DNA of 64,000 nt from Armillaria gallica. Its lineage: Eukaryota; Basidiomycota; Agaricomycetes; Agaricales; Physalacriaceae. The notes under the pieces are model-generated. The model did no database searches, was not told where the DNA came from, and worked only from the letters and a program-made list of their open reading frames with translations. Location of the stretch: the NCBI GenBank assembly GCA_037576215.1, contig JBANDB010000009.1:620001-684000 (forward strand), in the 5' to 3' direction. Positions 36,149 through 46,141 of this stretch are shown here, piece after piece (positions within the stretch are counted from its first letter, which is position 1; each line of letters starts with the position of its first letter). The position numbers and the translations under genes were made by a program.

Positions 36149-36154
36149 TATAAA
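36149..36154 (+). promoter_or_regulatory. TATA box of antisense gene B
   Basis: TATAAA, about 55 bases before the start ATG at 36210, in the context TTGTATAAAGGGAA. Confidence 0.5.
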
Positions 36155-36209
36155 GGGAATGTTTTCTTGTCGTTGTGTCCTCAGAATCATCGCATTTCAC
36201 TGAATCGCC

Positions 36210-38162
36210 ATGTCTACTTCTGCTGCTCAAACTATTCCATCTCTCATCTCCCTTGTCAAGCGTGCTGATGCCGTCTTGCAAGCCCCTCTCGAGCCTAACG
36301 CGCAATTATTGCGTCGCACCACCTACTTTGACGAGGCGGCACACGTCAAGGTAAATTGCCATGCTCTTGTGCGGGTTTTCCTGCTTTAATTGCCGTTGAA
36401 TAGTGCCAGGTCGAAGCGTACTATCCATCCGCTCTCAAGGAAGAATTCTTTAAGACGTTCGAGGCTGTCATCGATGGCTGCGTCTCTAAGTTCAACTTCC
36501 GCGAGACTTGGGACACCATGCTCAAGATCGAGTCGGACCGTCTCAAGTTTTCTGTCAGTGGACGGTACTCCATCTCCGGCAACCAGATCTTGGATGCTTT
36601 GGAGGTCCTTCCTCCCTTGCGTTACCGTATCGACAACGATATCCAGATGTCGTCTGCTCTGTTCACTCCCAATATCGCTCCTTCCAAGGAAGTTCAGACC
36701 GTGCCTTTGTCTTCGGATGCCGCGTCTGCTTCTGCCTCTCAGGGTGCCGACTTGGTATTGGAGGAGGAAACTCCTGCTAGGGAAACTCATGCCGTGTCTC
36801 CTTCTACGGTCTCTTCTGCAGATTGGGTGGTACGTGCTTCGAATCAATTAAAGCCGTAGCATCACGTTAATTTGACTTGGTATGATCTAGATGCCATCTC
36901 CGGTTGTCGCTCCTTCCGGTGCCTTCATTGAGCAATTTGCTGAGAAAGAAGGTACCCTCAAGGACACCGTTCAGATTGGCGAGAAGATCACCGATCTGTA
37001 TCGCCGCTCTTTCAACAAGGCTGACCTCCAGTACGGCAACACGTTCTGCGCCTATTGCTCTGACACTCCTAGTCATCCCGCTCATCGATGTCCTGCTCGA
37101 TCCGCCAAGGTACGTTTTCTTTTTAAATCCACGTTTTCTTTTGTATTGACGTGAATCTAAGGCTGTTTGTCCTTGCGGGCCTTGCATTCTTGAGGGCACC
37201 GAGTGCACCTTTGCCAGGTTGTCTTCGATCTGCCATGCTTGCCATAAATCCATGACTCGTCGCTGCATCGGAGGTCTTCCTGACCGACAAATCCTCTTGA
37301 TGCCGTTCAAGGATCCTCTTGATGCTGTTCAAGGATCCTCATCCGGAGAACGATAAAAATATCCTCGACATTATTGATGAACTCATCGATGCTGACCCTT
37401 ATGGAGCAAGTAAGTTTTTGTCTTCCACGTTTTCTGGTCTGCGGTTACTAATTCCATGCATTTATAGCTCCTTCGCCCGACATTGGTGATGATCCTCATA
37501 CGGAAGCCATCGTCCACAACGCGGCAGAGTTTGTTGGGGCGAACTATCAACAGTTTACTCCTCAGGGCGAGTCTATAGCCTCGTTGGTGAAGACGAAGGA
37601 CTCCTTCTACCATCAGTTGGAGTCTAACACCCGCGATCTCTATTTGCACCTGAAGATTCGCCACGTCCTCATCCAGCATTACCGTCTTGTTGCGGTTAAA
37701 CTCGATGAGACGCGTGCTCAAGAGGAAGCGGAGGCTAGTACTGCAGCCAAGATGTGGACCGACAATCATGCTACGTCTTCTCGCAAAACCTATGCTCCTT
37801 GGTGGCGGAATAAGCACCAGTGTTCGGGTCGTGGCCACGGTAAGAAGAACCAGTCGAAGAACAAGGGCAAAAAGGAGGATCGAAAGGGTAAAGGTAAACA
37901 CGAGGCCGCCCAGTACATTAAGGAATGTGCTGGGTGGAGTTGCGACCATAATAACTGTGATTCTAACATGGAGACTCCAGACCCTGTCCCAGCTCTTTGT
38001 ACTTGCTGTGGTTGGGGCCATTGTGGTGAAGCTAACTGTCCTTCTAAAGGCAGCTGGACTCCGCCTCCCCAGGCATCCGTCGAGTACCAGGACGGTGTCC
38101 CTGGTAACTATGGAGGAAACTGGCAGAGCAAGGTGGGCTCCAGTCGTCGTGGTCGTTACTAG
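36210..38162 (+). CDS. Antisense accessory gene B: Zn2Cys6-like cluster protein, frameshifted
   Basis: Five exons: 36210-36350, 36404-36829, 36891-37109, 37162-37409, 37468-38162. The protein begins MSTSAAQTIPSLISLVKRAD. Exon 3 ends with a zinc-knuckle-like C-x2-C-x5-H-x4-C (CAYCSDTPSHPAHRC). Exon 4 carries CGPCILEGTEC ... CHACHKSMTRRC, spacing C-x2-C-x6-C-x8-C-x2-C-x7-C, again matching the Zn(II)2Cys6 consensus. The last exon has a helical part, a Gly/Lys-rich basic stretch (GRGHGKKNQSKNKGKKEDRK) and a further Cys-rich block (CTCCGWGHCGEANC). A 22-base tandem duplication in exon 4 (37294-37337) shifts the frame and leads to an early stop just after the cluster; the downstream sequence is still open in the other frame, so the damage is recent or tolerated. 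Shares layout with gene A, suggesting common origin. Confidence 0.7.
37294..37337 (+). repeat. 22-base tandem duplication in gene B
   Basis: Two copies of a 22-base unit (CTCTTGATGCCGTTCAAGGA plus TC), differing by one C/T. Since 22 is not a multiple of 3, it changes the reading frame of exon 4. Confidence 0.9.
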
Positions 38163-38361
38163 AGTTGCCGTGGTTGCCTAAGTGGTCGTATTCAATTCGT
38201 ACGGACAATTTCGCAGGGGTATATTTTGAACGAGTGTTGGGGGACCGGTATGGATATACCGGTCAGAATAATTAGCTATGAATGAATGTGTAGGGGCCTC
38301 CAAAATGGAGCCCAATTATTTATATAAAATTTTTGGTTTTTGCCAATGTCTCGAGTGAAAA

Positions 38362-41300
38362 TCAAGCAAGTTCTGCTTCATTATGCGCTCCTTCTAGATC
38401 TGGGAGGTCGTCGAGCGTACCATCATCTGATGACACGAAGAGATCATTGATCCACGTGGGTGGCATGTCAATGATCACATTGATATCCGGTACGTCAATC
38501 TTCTTTCTGGCGAAGTACAGCAATAGCCTAAACGTGGCAACTGGTCTTGCGAAGGTCGAACCGTCTAATTCACAAAGGAGATATGCGCCGCCTTTATTCC
38601 TCCCCAAGATCACTAAGGGGCCCAAATATCTGGCGCGCATTTTACGATTTAGAGCCTTCTCTATCTGTGTGTTGCGCATCAAAACTAAATCTCCCTTCTG
38701 GAAGTTGAAGTCTCTGATAGAGTATTCATGGTCCTTCTCGAATTTAACTGCGGCATTTCTTCTAGCTTCGTAGACTTTAGACCTCAAGCGCTCGAGATCT
38801 TGAGAACGTTTTTGAAGACTAATGGCTCGGTGTGCAATTAATGACGTGGTACTGATGATATTGTCTGGTGGCAGCATCAACCATGTAGATTCGACTATGT
38901 CCATTGGAAGAAGGGGCTCTGTCCCGGTTGCGGCAAAATACAGTGAACAACCCATGCGTCTCCTGATCGTTATTCGGTCTGCCCAAAATACGGAATAGGC
39001 ATTTTGACTCCACTTCTTTTGATCACCATCAGATGCCTTAAACAGTCCTTGATGGACGTTGAAGTGCGGTCGTTCGGCAATTCCATTGGCTCTGGAGTTA
39101 TAACCGGAGATACGAATGTGATTGATATGGTACTTCTTGCTTAAATAATTGATTGCGGCAACAAAGGCGGATCCGTTGTCGGTAACAATCTCGACTAAGG
39201 ATCCCCAACGGCATAAGATATCCTCGAAAATCCATTCTCCTAATGTTCATGCTGTTTCTTTGTGCAAGCAACGAAATTCTGGATAATGACTGAGCGAACA
39301 TCTGCCTTGGACGATGTAACGGTATTGTCCTGAAACTGGCATGATCATGGTGTCCATGTACATCTTGGAAAACAAAGGAGCGGGAAGCGCGACGGTAGGC
39401 GGGATATAGATTTGTCGGGTTTGACGGATTTGGCATAGATGACACGTCCTTACGAACCAGGAAATATCATACTTCATATCCGGCCACCAATAACGTTCCT
39501 TGATTAGCGCGTGTGTCGCATAGAAGCCCTTGTGAGCAACGTCATCATGACAAGACGTCATCACTTGAATGCGACGTTCGGGGAACAAGACGAGCTGATG
39601 TCTCCCATCTATGTTTTTGCACCATAGCTTTCCTTGTCTCTCGAAGAAATGAACGGCGTATTTCATGAATTTCGCATATGCAATATCGTCAAATCCTGCA
39701 GGCCTCTTGAGGTATAGATGCCACGGCAACAGGTGCGTTAGCCATTCATCTAAACATTGTTGCTTTGCGGTACGAGGAACTTCTGAGTAAGGAATGATTT
39801 CCGTGGGATCTATGGCAACTTCTTGTTGTAGAACTTGAATTAACATGATTGGCGAATTAACCGTAGGTGAAGTTGAATTAATAAAATGCATAAGCCCGTA
39901 ATGAGTGTGTAAGAAGTCTTCCATGCCGTCTTCGGGCAGAGGAGGGTCTCCTAGTTGGGGTGGGCGTCGCGGTAATCCATCTGGACCATGCTTAGAGCCT
40001 GGTACATGGACTAGAACAAAATGAAAAGATAGAATGCCGATAATCCATCAGTTAACTGCTGCTGAGGGTGCGATATCAGGGTTCTTGAGCATTCCCTTGA
40101 TAGCACTCGCGTCTACTTCAACAATAAACGTAGGAAGACCGATAAGATAAATTTTGCAATCTCCTAGAGCGTGGTAGAGTCCAAATATCTCTTTCTTGGC
40201 TTGAGAATATCCGCACTCGCGTTCGTTAAGAGTGATTGAACCGAATCTAGCGAAATATCGAATCTTTGGGTTGACGGGGTCGCACTGTGCTAGATAATAT
40301 CCAACTGCAGCAGGTCCTGTATCAACGGCAAGTATAACAGCTCCGGTTGACGTGTAACTGAGTGGCCTTAATGCCGGGCTGACTCTGACTGCGTCTTTAA
40401 GATCTTCTTGTGCGGCAATCTCTGCTGATTCGAATTTGAAAGGAACATCTTTTCTGAATAACTTGGTAATGGGTAGAGCTCGGGTTGCGAAATTATCGAT
40501 GAATATTCGTAGGACTCCGACGGTACCAATGAAGGCACATGCGTCAGAGACGTCAATACAAGGCCCCCATCGAAGTATCGAAGAGACAATACTTTCGAGA
40601 GGTAGTCGGCCAGCATACGTGCATCTATGACCTAGCACGGTAATTTCGGCGCAGCAAAGGTAGGCTTTCTTGCCTGAAAACGTGCCTCCACAATATTTCA
40701 TGCGTTGGACAATTCTGTTTAGGTTCTGGAAGTGTTCCCAAACAAAACGTCGAATGCCGTTATTGAGAGGAATGGTTTCATAGCCTCCTATGATTTCGTA
40801 TCGAGTTTCTGGTCCTCGAACTGGAACGTCATCAATGTAAGGAATGGTGAACTCTGGGATTTCGGGTTGTAGAATGAAGGTAACGTCGTCATGGAATATT
40901 GGGACGGAATTTGTCCAACCCATGGGTAAGGTAACGAGTCGTAGTGCTCCATAAGGAGTCTGGAAGGTGGTAAGGTCGCGAGACGACTCTGCCAATAGAC
41001 GTTCATCGTATCCAACGAATAAGTCTAGTGTAGCGCCGCATGCACGACCTGCGAAATGTTCTGCGAGAGGGTCTGTTGCCGGTGGTAATCCAGAATGAGC
41101 AATCGTAACTTCATTCAACGGTTCTAGACTGTGAACTATGCAAAGACTTTTGCCATCTTTCTTTAAAACCGTAAACCATCTCGAGCGGTAAGAAGAATTG
41201 GAAGGTTCATAAATGCCTGCGTCAATCTTTGTCTTGATCATACGGCAAACTTCTGTGTAAATGCCTGGAGGTATAGGCATATTTCGTAGAACCCAAGGGG

Positions 41301-42063
41301 TGTGTTCGACGACTGGGATATCGATTGGAGGGAAGAACTCTCTACGAAAACTGCCTTGTTCTGAATCCTCCCATGCGAATGCTTTCTCCTGAACCATCAT
41401 GAAGTGATGCATGAGCTTCATTTCTTCTGGCCAAAGGAAACCATCATTATGGATGGAGTCGATGTACTCCTTGCGCTCTTGGGTATAACGTTCGGTGGGA
41501 ATGAAAGGGGGTGGGGTTGGAGATAACATAGGTATTTCGGCTAATGGATCTCCTCGAATATTGCGAACGATACGGAATTTATCAGGCAAGGTTGCAAGTA
41601 CGGGCTTCGTTTTCAAAGCGACCGGCTTGTACTTCTTGCCTGCTAACACCGAAACTTTCTTAGAGAACCATGGCTTGTAGGATTGATCTCCAATAATATT
41701 AGAACCGTATAGACGATACATGTAATCTCGGGGCTGGGAAACGGAACTGAAATCTGAGAAATCTTGAGGAATCTGAGTAGGAATAGAATATAACAGTAAC
41801 AATTGTTCGCGATCTGTTGGTAAAGAGAATTCGGCATATGGGGTGGAACTGTACACGGTTTCGGTCGACCATAGTGATTGTGTAAATGTAGTGGGTTGGA
41901 TAGGGAATTTATTAGGGTCGCAAGCCAATAAATATTGGGTGGAAGCTTTTTCTGAGTCAAATTCGGAAGTGGACGCCGCGTAGGCAATAATTTTAGGTTC
42001 TTGATTCATGTCTAATTCAATGACGAGGGCGATCTCCTCTATATCATCGTTGGGTTCTTCTAG
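38362..42063 (-). CDS. Gypsy pol: reverse transcriptase, RNase H, integrase
   Basis: Read from directly after the gag stop (first ATG 42009, MNQEPKIIAY). Reverse transcriptase: primer-grip and palm motifs, with the catalytic YIDD in TIPYIDDVPV and upstream TPYGALRLVTLPMGWTNS. RNase H: ILAVDTGPAAVGYYLAQ, LNERECGYSQAKKEIFGLYH and VEVDASAIKGML supply the D-E-D residues. Integrase: zinc-binding H-x-C part (HKGFYATHALIKERYWWPDM ... CHLC) and the catalytic D (YMDTMIMP), D (EIVTDNGSAF) and E (GIAERPHF). A C-terminal part with GDLVLMRNT and MRARYLGPLVIL follows. Two internal in-frame TGA codons, at 40048-40050 (after RNase H, before WIIGIL) and 39247-39249 (before TLGEWIFEDIL), fall where relatives have arginine, consistent with CGA to TGA mutation. 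Everything else stays in one frame. Confidence 0.92.
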
Positions 42064-42066
42064 TCA
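42060..42066 (-). promoter_or_regulatory. TGA-CTA-G context between gag-protease and pol
   Basis: The gag stop reads TGA CTA G on the minus strand, and pol continues in the same frame. TGA-CTA is the best-known efficient stop-readthrough context in eukaryotes and RNA viruses. Readthrough here is an inference; the alternative is that TGA arose from CGA, as at the two pol stops. Confidence 0.5.
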
Positions 42067-45000
42067 ATTTTCCCAAGAAAATGGGACGTGGTTAAGGATA
42101 CGGGGACGACCACGAGGAATCGTCGGGATGGTGGCGGTCTTGCCGGTGTTCAGATCATGGATGGTAATGGTCTGGTTTTCGTCCGAATAATTGCGAACTA
42201 TGCTCTGAGTTAACGTGTTGAAGGGTCTGCTGAGCAAGATATCGTAGGCAGATTGCCGAATGACGTGCACTTGCAAGTATAGTGTGATATCTCCAAACAA
42301 AAATGCGACATTTCGTGCTAGACCCAAGGAATAATTTGTAGTTCCATTGGCTGACTGCATTTCCAATATAACCATAGGATCATAGATCAACCCTAAGCGC
42401 AAGCACACAGTTTCTGACATGGAGATCACTTGTGATCTGGGATCAATGATGCATTCGACTTTGAGCTGATGATCCACCACTGGGACGATGGATCTTAATG
42501 AAATAGAATCTGCTGCGCATTTCAAGGGTCCGATCTTCTCCCCTTTCTTGATGCGAGCTTCGTACGGGTCTGGGACGACTGACGATCCTGCTGGCAGTTC
42601 CTTCTGCGCGTTACTGGTCTGCTCGAAAGTCTGCACGAAATTATCTGGCATGCTGTATAAAAGAGTGGAAGTTTTGCTGTTTTCGTGGTCTTCTGGCACC
42701 TTTACCATGATTTCTACGGTTTTGGGTCCGGTAAACAGTAAAGCTACCTCCTTCTGGAACTGTTCCACTGTATTTGGCACTTTGCGCTTCGTGTTATCCT
42801 CCTTAATCATTTCCCTGATTGCTGGTGATAAAGAATATAACTCTTGATGCGACAATGTGATCGTGGAGTCAAGCGCACGCTCATAGACTTCTCGTGCAAC
42901 ATGCGAACCTTCTATCGGCGCCTGCGTCCTATAAGCAGGTTCATTATCTTTGGGACGCTTGCGGACATCTGGCTTTGCACCTGCATTACGAACTACTGGC
43001 GGTGCGTAATTGGCTGGCTTTGCTGCGGCAAATGGATGAATATCTTCGGGGATGAGCTGAGCTACATGCTCCTTGACTGGCGCATGCTCGGGTACTGCCG
43101 TGACAGTCTTGGATGGATCACGTCGCAGAGTAGCAGGTGGCGCGTAAGATGGAAACTTGGAACGAATATCCTGATCATTGCCGTGGACTACTGTCTTTGA
43201 TTTCTCGAATTGTCGTGGAGAATAAGACTCGATAATAGCTGCAGCAATTTCGTCGTCTTGCTTGGTCTGAGTAGGTATGGCAATATCGTCTTCGCCGTCT
43301 GAATATTCAACTAAGTTGGGCATGCCATCATAATCTGGTGTAAGATCTTGATCGAAGTGATCGCAAATCTTGGGTATGGCAACCTCCTGCTCATCATCAA
43401 GCACGGCTTCTTCAGCAGCCTTCCGACTAGTACAAGTTTGTCGACCCACTGCCTTAGTAGGTTCTTGTGGAACAGCGGCCTCCGCTTTTGCTGCGGGCGC
43501 TGCTTTCTTGGTTGGTCCGCGTTTAAGGCGGGGAACCTCGACTACTACTTGGTGAATCATAGTATCTGTAGTGTCTGCGGTATTCGGACTGGACGAGTCT
43601 TCTTCGGCAACATGCATGAACTGTTTGATGCCCTGGATCTCTTTTCCAATAGCTTCGGATTTGGCAATGAGCGCCTCGAGGCGTTGACGCGCATCTATCC
43701 TGGAAACGGGCATGCTAAGTGACTGAGCATCTGCGTTAACTGGCGAAGAACGTTGCCGACTGAGATGCGGAACTGGCTCGACAATGGCATTCATCAACTG
43801 ATTAACGATGCCGATCTGGCCGGGATTCTGTCGGTGCCATTCTTCGATGCGATCTTTAAGCCAAGTGCCTTGAAGACCTCTAGGGACCCAAGCGCCAGTA
43901 GATAGGACGATCTTCCCATCTATATTGCACCTGCATTTCCCTTCTTTAATCATTTCCTCGACTTTGAGACATTCTCGAATAAAATGGCCAATTTCACCGC
44001 AGAAACTGCAATTTTGGCCAGTTGCCGTATTAGCATAACTGCTCTGCTGCGGTGGACCGGACGAAAATGATCGTTGCTGAGCTTTCTGGAATCGATCATT
44101 CGAGTTTAGCTGCAATAGCGTCTCACCAAGTTTAATGAGCTGATTAATATGCTCCATCTTTACTTGGGGTTCCACAGGTTCCTCCTTGACGCGGACGATT
44201 GGCTGAGGTTGTGAAACGGGACCGGGATACGGCATCTCGGAGGGTCTAGCTGGACCAGCGTCACGAAAACTCTGAGTAGGCATACTGCTAAGAGTGCTTT
44301 CTCCTTTATTCGTGCCTTGTAGAACGAACTGAGCGGCTGCGTAAATGTCGCTGAGGTCGTAAGGGTCTGCTGGATGATGGTCTGGTAATTTGATCTGGAG
44401 TCGACGGGCAATGGTGTCCCAAACGTGGTTAGGAAAGCCTTTACTGAACATATTGCCGGTCTCGTGGTTCGACAAATGATTATTCGTGACCAAGTGCTGT
44501 ACTTTGGGGTAGAATTCTCGATAAAACGCTCCTAGGTCTGCGAGATTATCAACTTCTCGCGCGTATTTTCCAATGATGCGCTCGAGGTCGTGTCTCTCGT
44601 ATTTACGAGTGGTACTAGCGTCTGGATACTGAGCAACTACGGCATCCTTGAAATTTTTGTAGGTTTTGCCGGCGTCGCTATACTCGGGCAAGCTCTCCCA
44701 AAACTCGGAGATGACGAGACCAGGATAGTAGATAAACCACTTCTTTTTATCGGCGTCTGCATTTATGCTATGACGGGTGAAAAGGCCTTCGATATCACTG
44801 ATATAACGCATCAATTCGCGTCCAGGACTAATTTCGTCAATGATATTCGGGGCGCTCTTCTCCTTTCGGAACAGCATAGATGCTGCTGCCATGGCTGCGG
44901 GTTGTTGTACTGGCTGCTGAACTGGAGGTTGTACTGGGGGCTGTACAGGTGGTTGTGCGCCGGGTTGCGCTACGGGGGCTGGTTGTTGATTCAGATTGAC

Positions 45001-45591
45001 TGGTGGTAAAATGGGAAATATGGGAAAATAAGAGGTGGAAGCCTCTGCCGGTGGATCAAAAGTAAGACTTTGTTCGAAGGACTCGTCCTTGATATCAAAG
45101 TTTATGGTGGTAGCAGAATCTGGTACTAATTTGTCGCTAGATTCGACGGATTCTTCTTGTCGGTAGTTGGTGAACAAGGTGGATTCTACGTGGTAGCCTC
45201 CGAAAGCTTGTCCGGAATAAGGTGTGCCGGGGGCTGTTCCGTAGTTTGAACCAAAGAGTTCTGCGGTAACTTCGGTTTCTTCATCGTCTTCTGGTCCAGA
45301 AAACGATAAATTCTCTCTTTCAGAGATGTCTAGTTCTGCGGGAAATGGGGATGGGGGAGATTCCACGAAAGATCCAGGAATGGGACTACAAGGAGAGTCT
45401 GGTAACGGGGTTTCTGTAGCGAGCGTCGAAGATGACGCTTCAGATGATGCTAAATGGGCTGTAGATTCTTGTAACTGAAGACGCGCAGAGGTATTTCGAA
45501 GGCCTCTGCCCGGAACTGGGACGTAAGGTGTTTTACGTTCGAATTTTCGTGAAATGGTGAAGAATTCGGGTTCGCAGCAAGTATAAGCTTG
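42064..45591 (-). CDS. Gypsy gag-protease
   Basis: The frame opens after a TAG at 45592-45594 and ends at TGA 42064-42066. The capsid-like central part (for example WFIYYPGLVISEFWESLPEY) is followed by a CCHC zinc knuckle CSFCGEIGHFIREC near 44010, a long charged linker, and a retropepsin-like domain (VECIIDPRSQVISMSETVCL ... YDILLSRPFN). The protease has D-P-R-S where most have D-S/T-G, so its activity is uncertain. There is no in-frame ATG between the frame opening and the MAAASMLFRK position about 230 codons in, so initiation may be non-AUG, from a spliced leader exon, or internal. The N-terminal part contains a QPPVQPPVQQPVQQ repeat. The pol frame follows directly in the same frame after the TGA. 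Confidence 0.88.
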   Translation of the reverse strand, partial: QAYTCCEPEFFTISRKFERKTPYVPVPGRGLRNTSARLQLQESTAHLASSEASSSTLATETPLPDSPCSPIPGSFVESPPSPFPAELDISERENLSFSGPEDDEETEVTAELFGSNYGTAPGTPYSGQAFGGYHVESTLFTNYRQEESVESSDKLVPDSATTINFDIKDESFEQSLTFDPPAEASTSYFPIFPILPPVNLNQQPAPVAQPGAQPPVQPPVQPPVQQPVQQPAAMAAASMLFRKEKSAPNIIDEISPGRELMRYISDIEGLFTRHSINADADKKKWFIYYPGLVISEFWESLPEYSDAGKTYKNFKDAVVAQYPDASTTRKYERHDLERIIGKYAREVDNLADLGAFYREFYPKVQHLVTNNHLSNHETGNMFSKGFPNHVWDTIARRLQIKLPDHHPADPYDLSDIYAAAQFVLQGTNKGESTLSSMPTQSFRDAGPARPSEMPYPGPVSQPQPIVRVKEEPVEPQVKMEHINQLIKLGETLLQLNSNDRFQKAQQRSFSSGPPQQSSYANTATGQNCSFCGEIGHFIRECLKVEEMIKEGKCRCNIDGKIVLSTGAWVPRGLQGTWLKDRIEEWHRQNPGQIGIVNQLMNAIVEPVPHLSRQRSSPVNADAQSLSMPVSRIDARQRLEALIAKSEAIGKEIQGIKQFMHVAEEDSSSPNTADTTDTMIHQVVVEVPRLKRGPTKKAAPAAKAEAAVPQEPTKAVGRQTCTSRKAAEEAVLDDEQEVAIPKICDHFDQDLTPDYDGMPNLVEYSDGEDDIAIPTQTKQDDEIAAAIIESYSPRQFEKSKTVVHGNDQDIRSKFPSYAPPATLRRDPSKTVTAVPEHAPVKEHVAQLIPEDIHPFAAAKPANYAPPVVRNAGAKPDVRKRPKDNEPAYRTQAPIEGSHVAREVYERALDSTITLSHQELYSLSPAIREMIKEDNTKRKVPNTVEQFQKEVALLFTGPKTVEIMVKVPEDHENSKTSTLLYSMPDNFVQTFEQTSNAQKELPAGSSVVPDPYEARIKKGEKIGPLKCAADSISLRSIVPVVDHQLKVECIIDPRSQVISMSETVCLRLGLIYDPMVILEMQSANGTTNYSLGLARNVAFLFGDITLYLQVHVIRQSAYDILLSRPFNTLTQSIVRNYSDENQTITIHDLNTGKTATIPTIPRGRPRILNHVPFSWEN

Positions 45592-45666
45592 CTACGAAGG
45601 GCGAATTAAAAGGTGATAGGTGTATATAAACGCGATCAAAGAATTGATCTGGGGTGTGAACTGATC

Positions 45667-45684
45667 CCCTCGCGGTGGGCTCCA
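45667..45684 (-). other. Primer binding site
   Basis: TGGAGCCCACCGCGAGGG on the minus strand begins four bases after the 5' LTR end. The leading TGG would pair with the CCA of a tRNA 3' end; the tRNA could not be identified by eye. Confidence 0.6.
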
Positions 45685-45688
45685 GAAA

Positions 45689-46141
45689 TGATGGGCCTAA
45701 GACTTCCGTGGCAACGGCAACACCAACTCGGAATGAGATTGGTTAATTAACGTAGTGGCACGGCAATCAAGGCGATTGTGTGTGCGAGTGGTTCGGGGCA
45801 CCTCCGTGCAGTAGAACAATTCCTCTATACACAAGAATACACTGCGACTTTAAGTCTGCGAAGTAGTACTGCTTGGTAGTCGAGTACTAAATGCTATGGC
45901 TTCAAGCTGGTAGGGATCTCTCGAAATGAGAGGGAACGAAAACGGGTATGACGTGAATACCACGAATCCATATGAGAAAACGTGCTGTGAGACTAGAAAA
46001 CGTTGCTCGACGTTAATCGGAGCGAGGTGAATGATGGAGAATAGACTAAACGGTCGACAATAGTCTATGGGTGAGTGAGGCGATGAGAAAACGGCGTGGG
46101 GACTGCGAATGGCGAAATAAACGTGGAACGAGATGCTGAGG
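45689..46141 (-). repeat. 5' LTR of the gypsy element, truncated
   Basis: 453 bases match 30461-30913 with two differences (CG/TG at 45751 and CG/CA near 45829). The remaining 1.24 kb of the LTR is missing; sequence beyond 46141 is unrelated. Confidence 0.92.

Larger units (their letters stand above)
35290..36209. other. Spacer between the two antisense genes
   Basis: Holds no gene. It contains an AATAAA-type signal near 35446 for gene A, the inverted repeat with two CACGTG boxes (35513-35616), three TTCGTAG repeats near 35805-35830, the second polypurine tract (35937-35952) and the TATA box of gene B. Confidence 0.6.
30461..46141 (-). mobile_element. Giant Ty3/gypsy LTR retrotransposon with two antisense genes
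   Basis: Element on the minus strand, about 15.7 kb as preserved. Order in element direction: truncated 5' LTR (46141-45689), primer binding site, gag-protease (45591-42064), RT-RNaseH-integrase (to 38362), then a 6-kb stretch with two genes on the opposite strand (38162-36210 and 35289-32783), polypurine tract, 3' LTR (32152-30461). The two LTRs differ at only 2 of 453 aligned bases, both transitions at CpG sites, so insertion is recent. RT followed by RNaseH and then integrase is the Ty3/gypsy order. Because stop codons interrupt pol, this copy is probably not autonomous unless stops are read through. The left flank is GATCCAACGG; no target duplication can be checked because the right end is lost. 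Confidence 0.92.

Noticed and set aside
36386..36847. Minus-strand open frame of 153 codons over antisense gene B
   Set aside because: Lies opposite the coding exon 2 of gene B, which has phase-matched introns; the composition is that of a shadow frame.
32783..38162. Genes A and B as ordinary host transcription factors
   Set aside because: They lie wholly between integrase and LTR of a young retrotransposon, and their zinc-cluster motifs are not N-terminal as in typical host factors.
44590..45009. Plus-strand open frame of 139 codons over gag
   Set aside because: Shadow of the gag frame; no motif and no splice partner.
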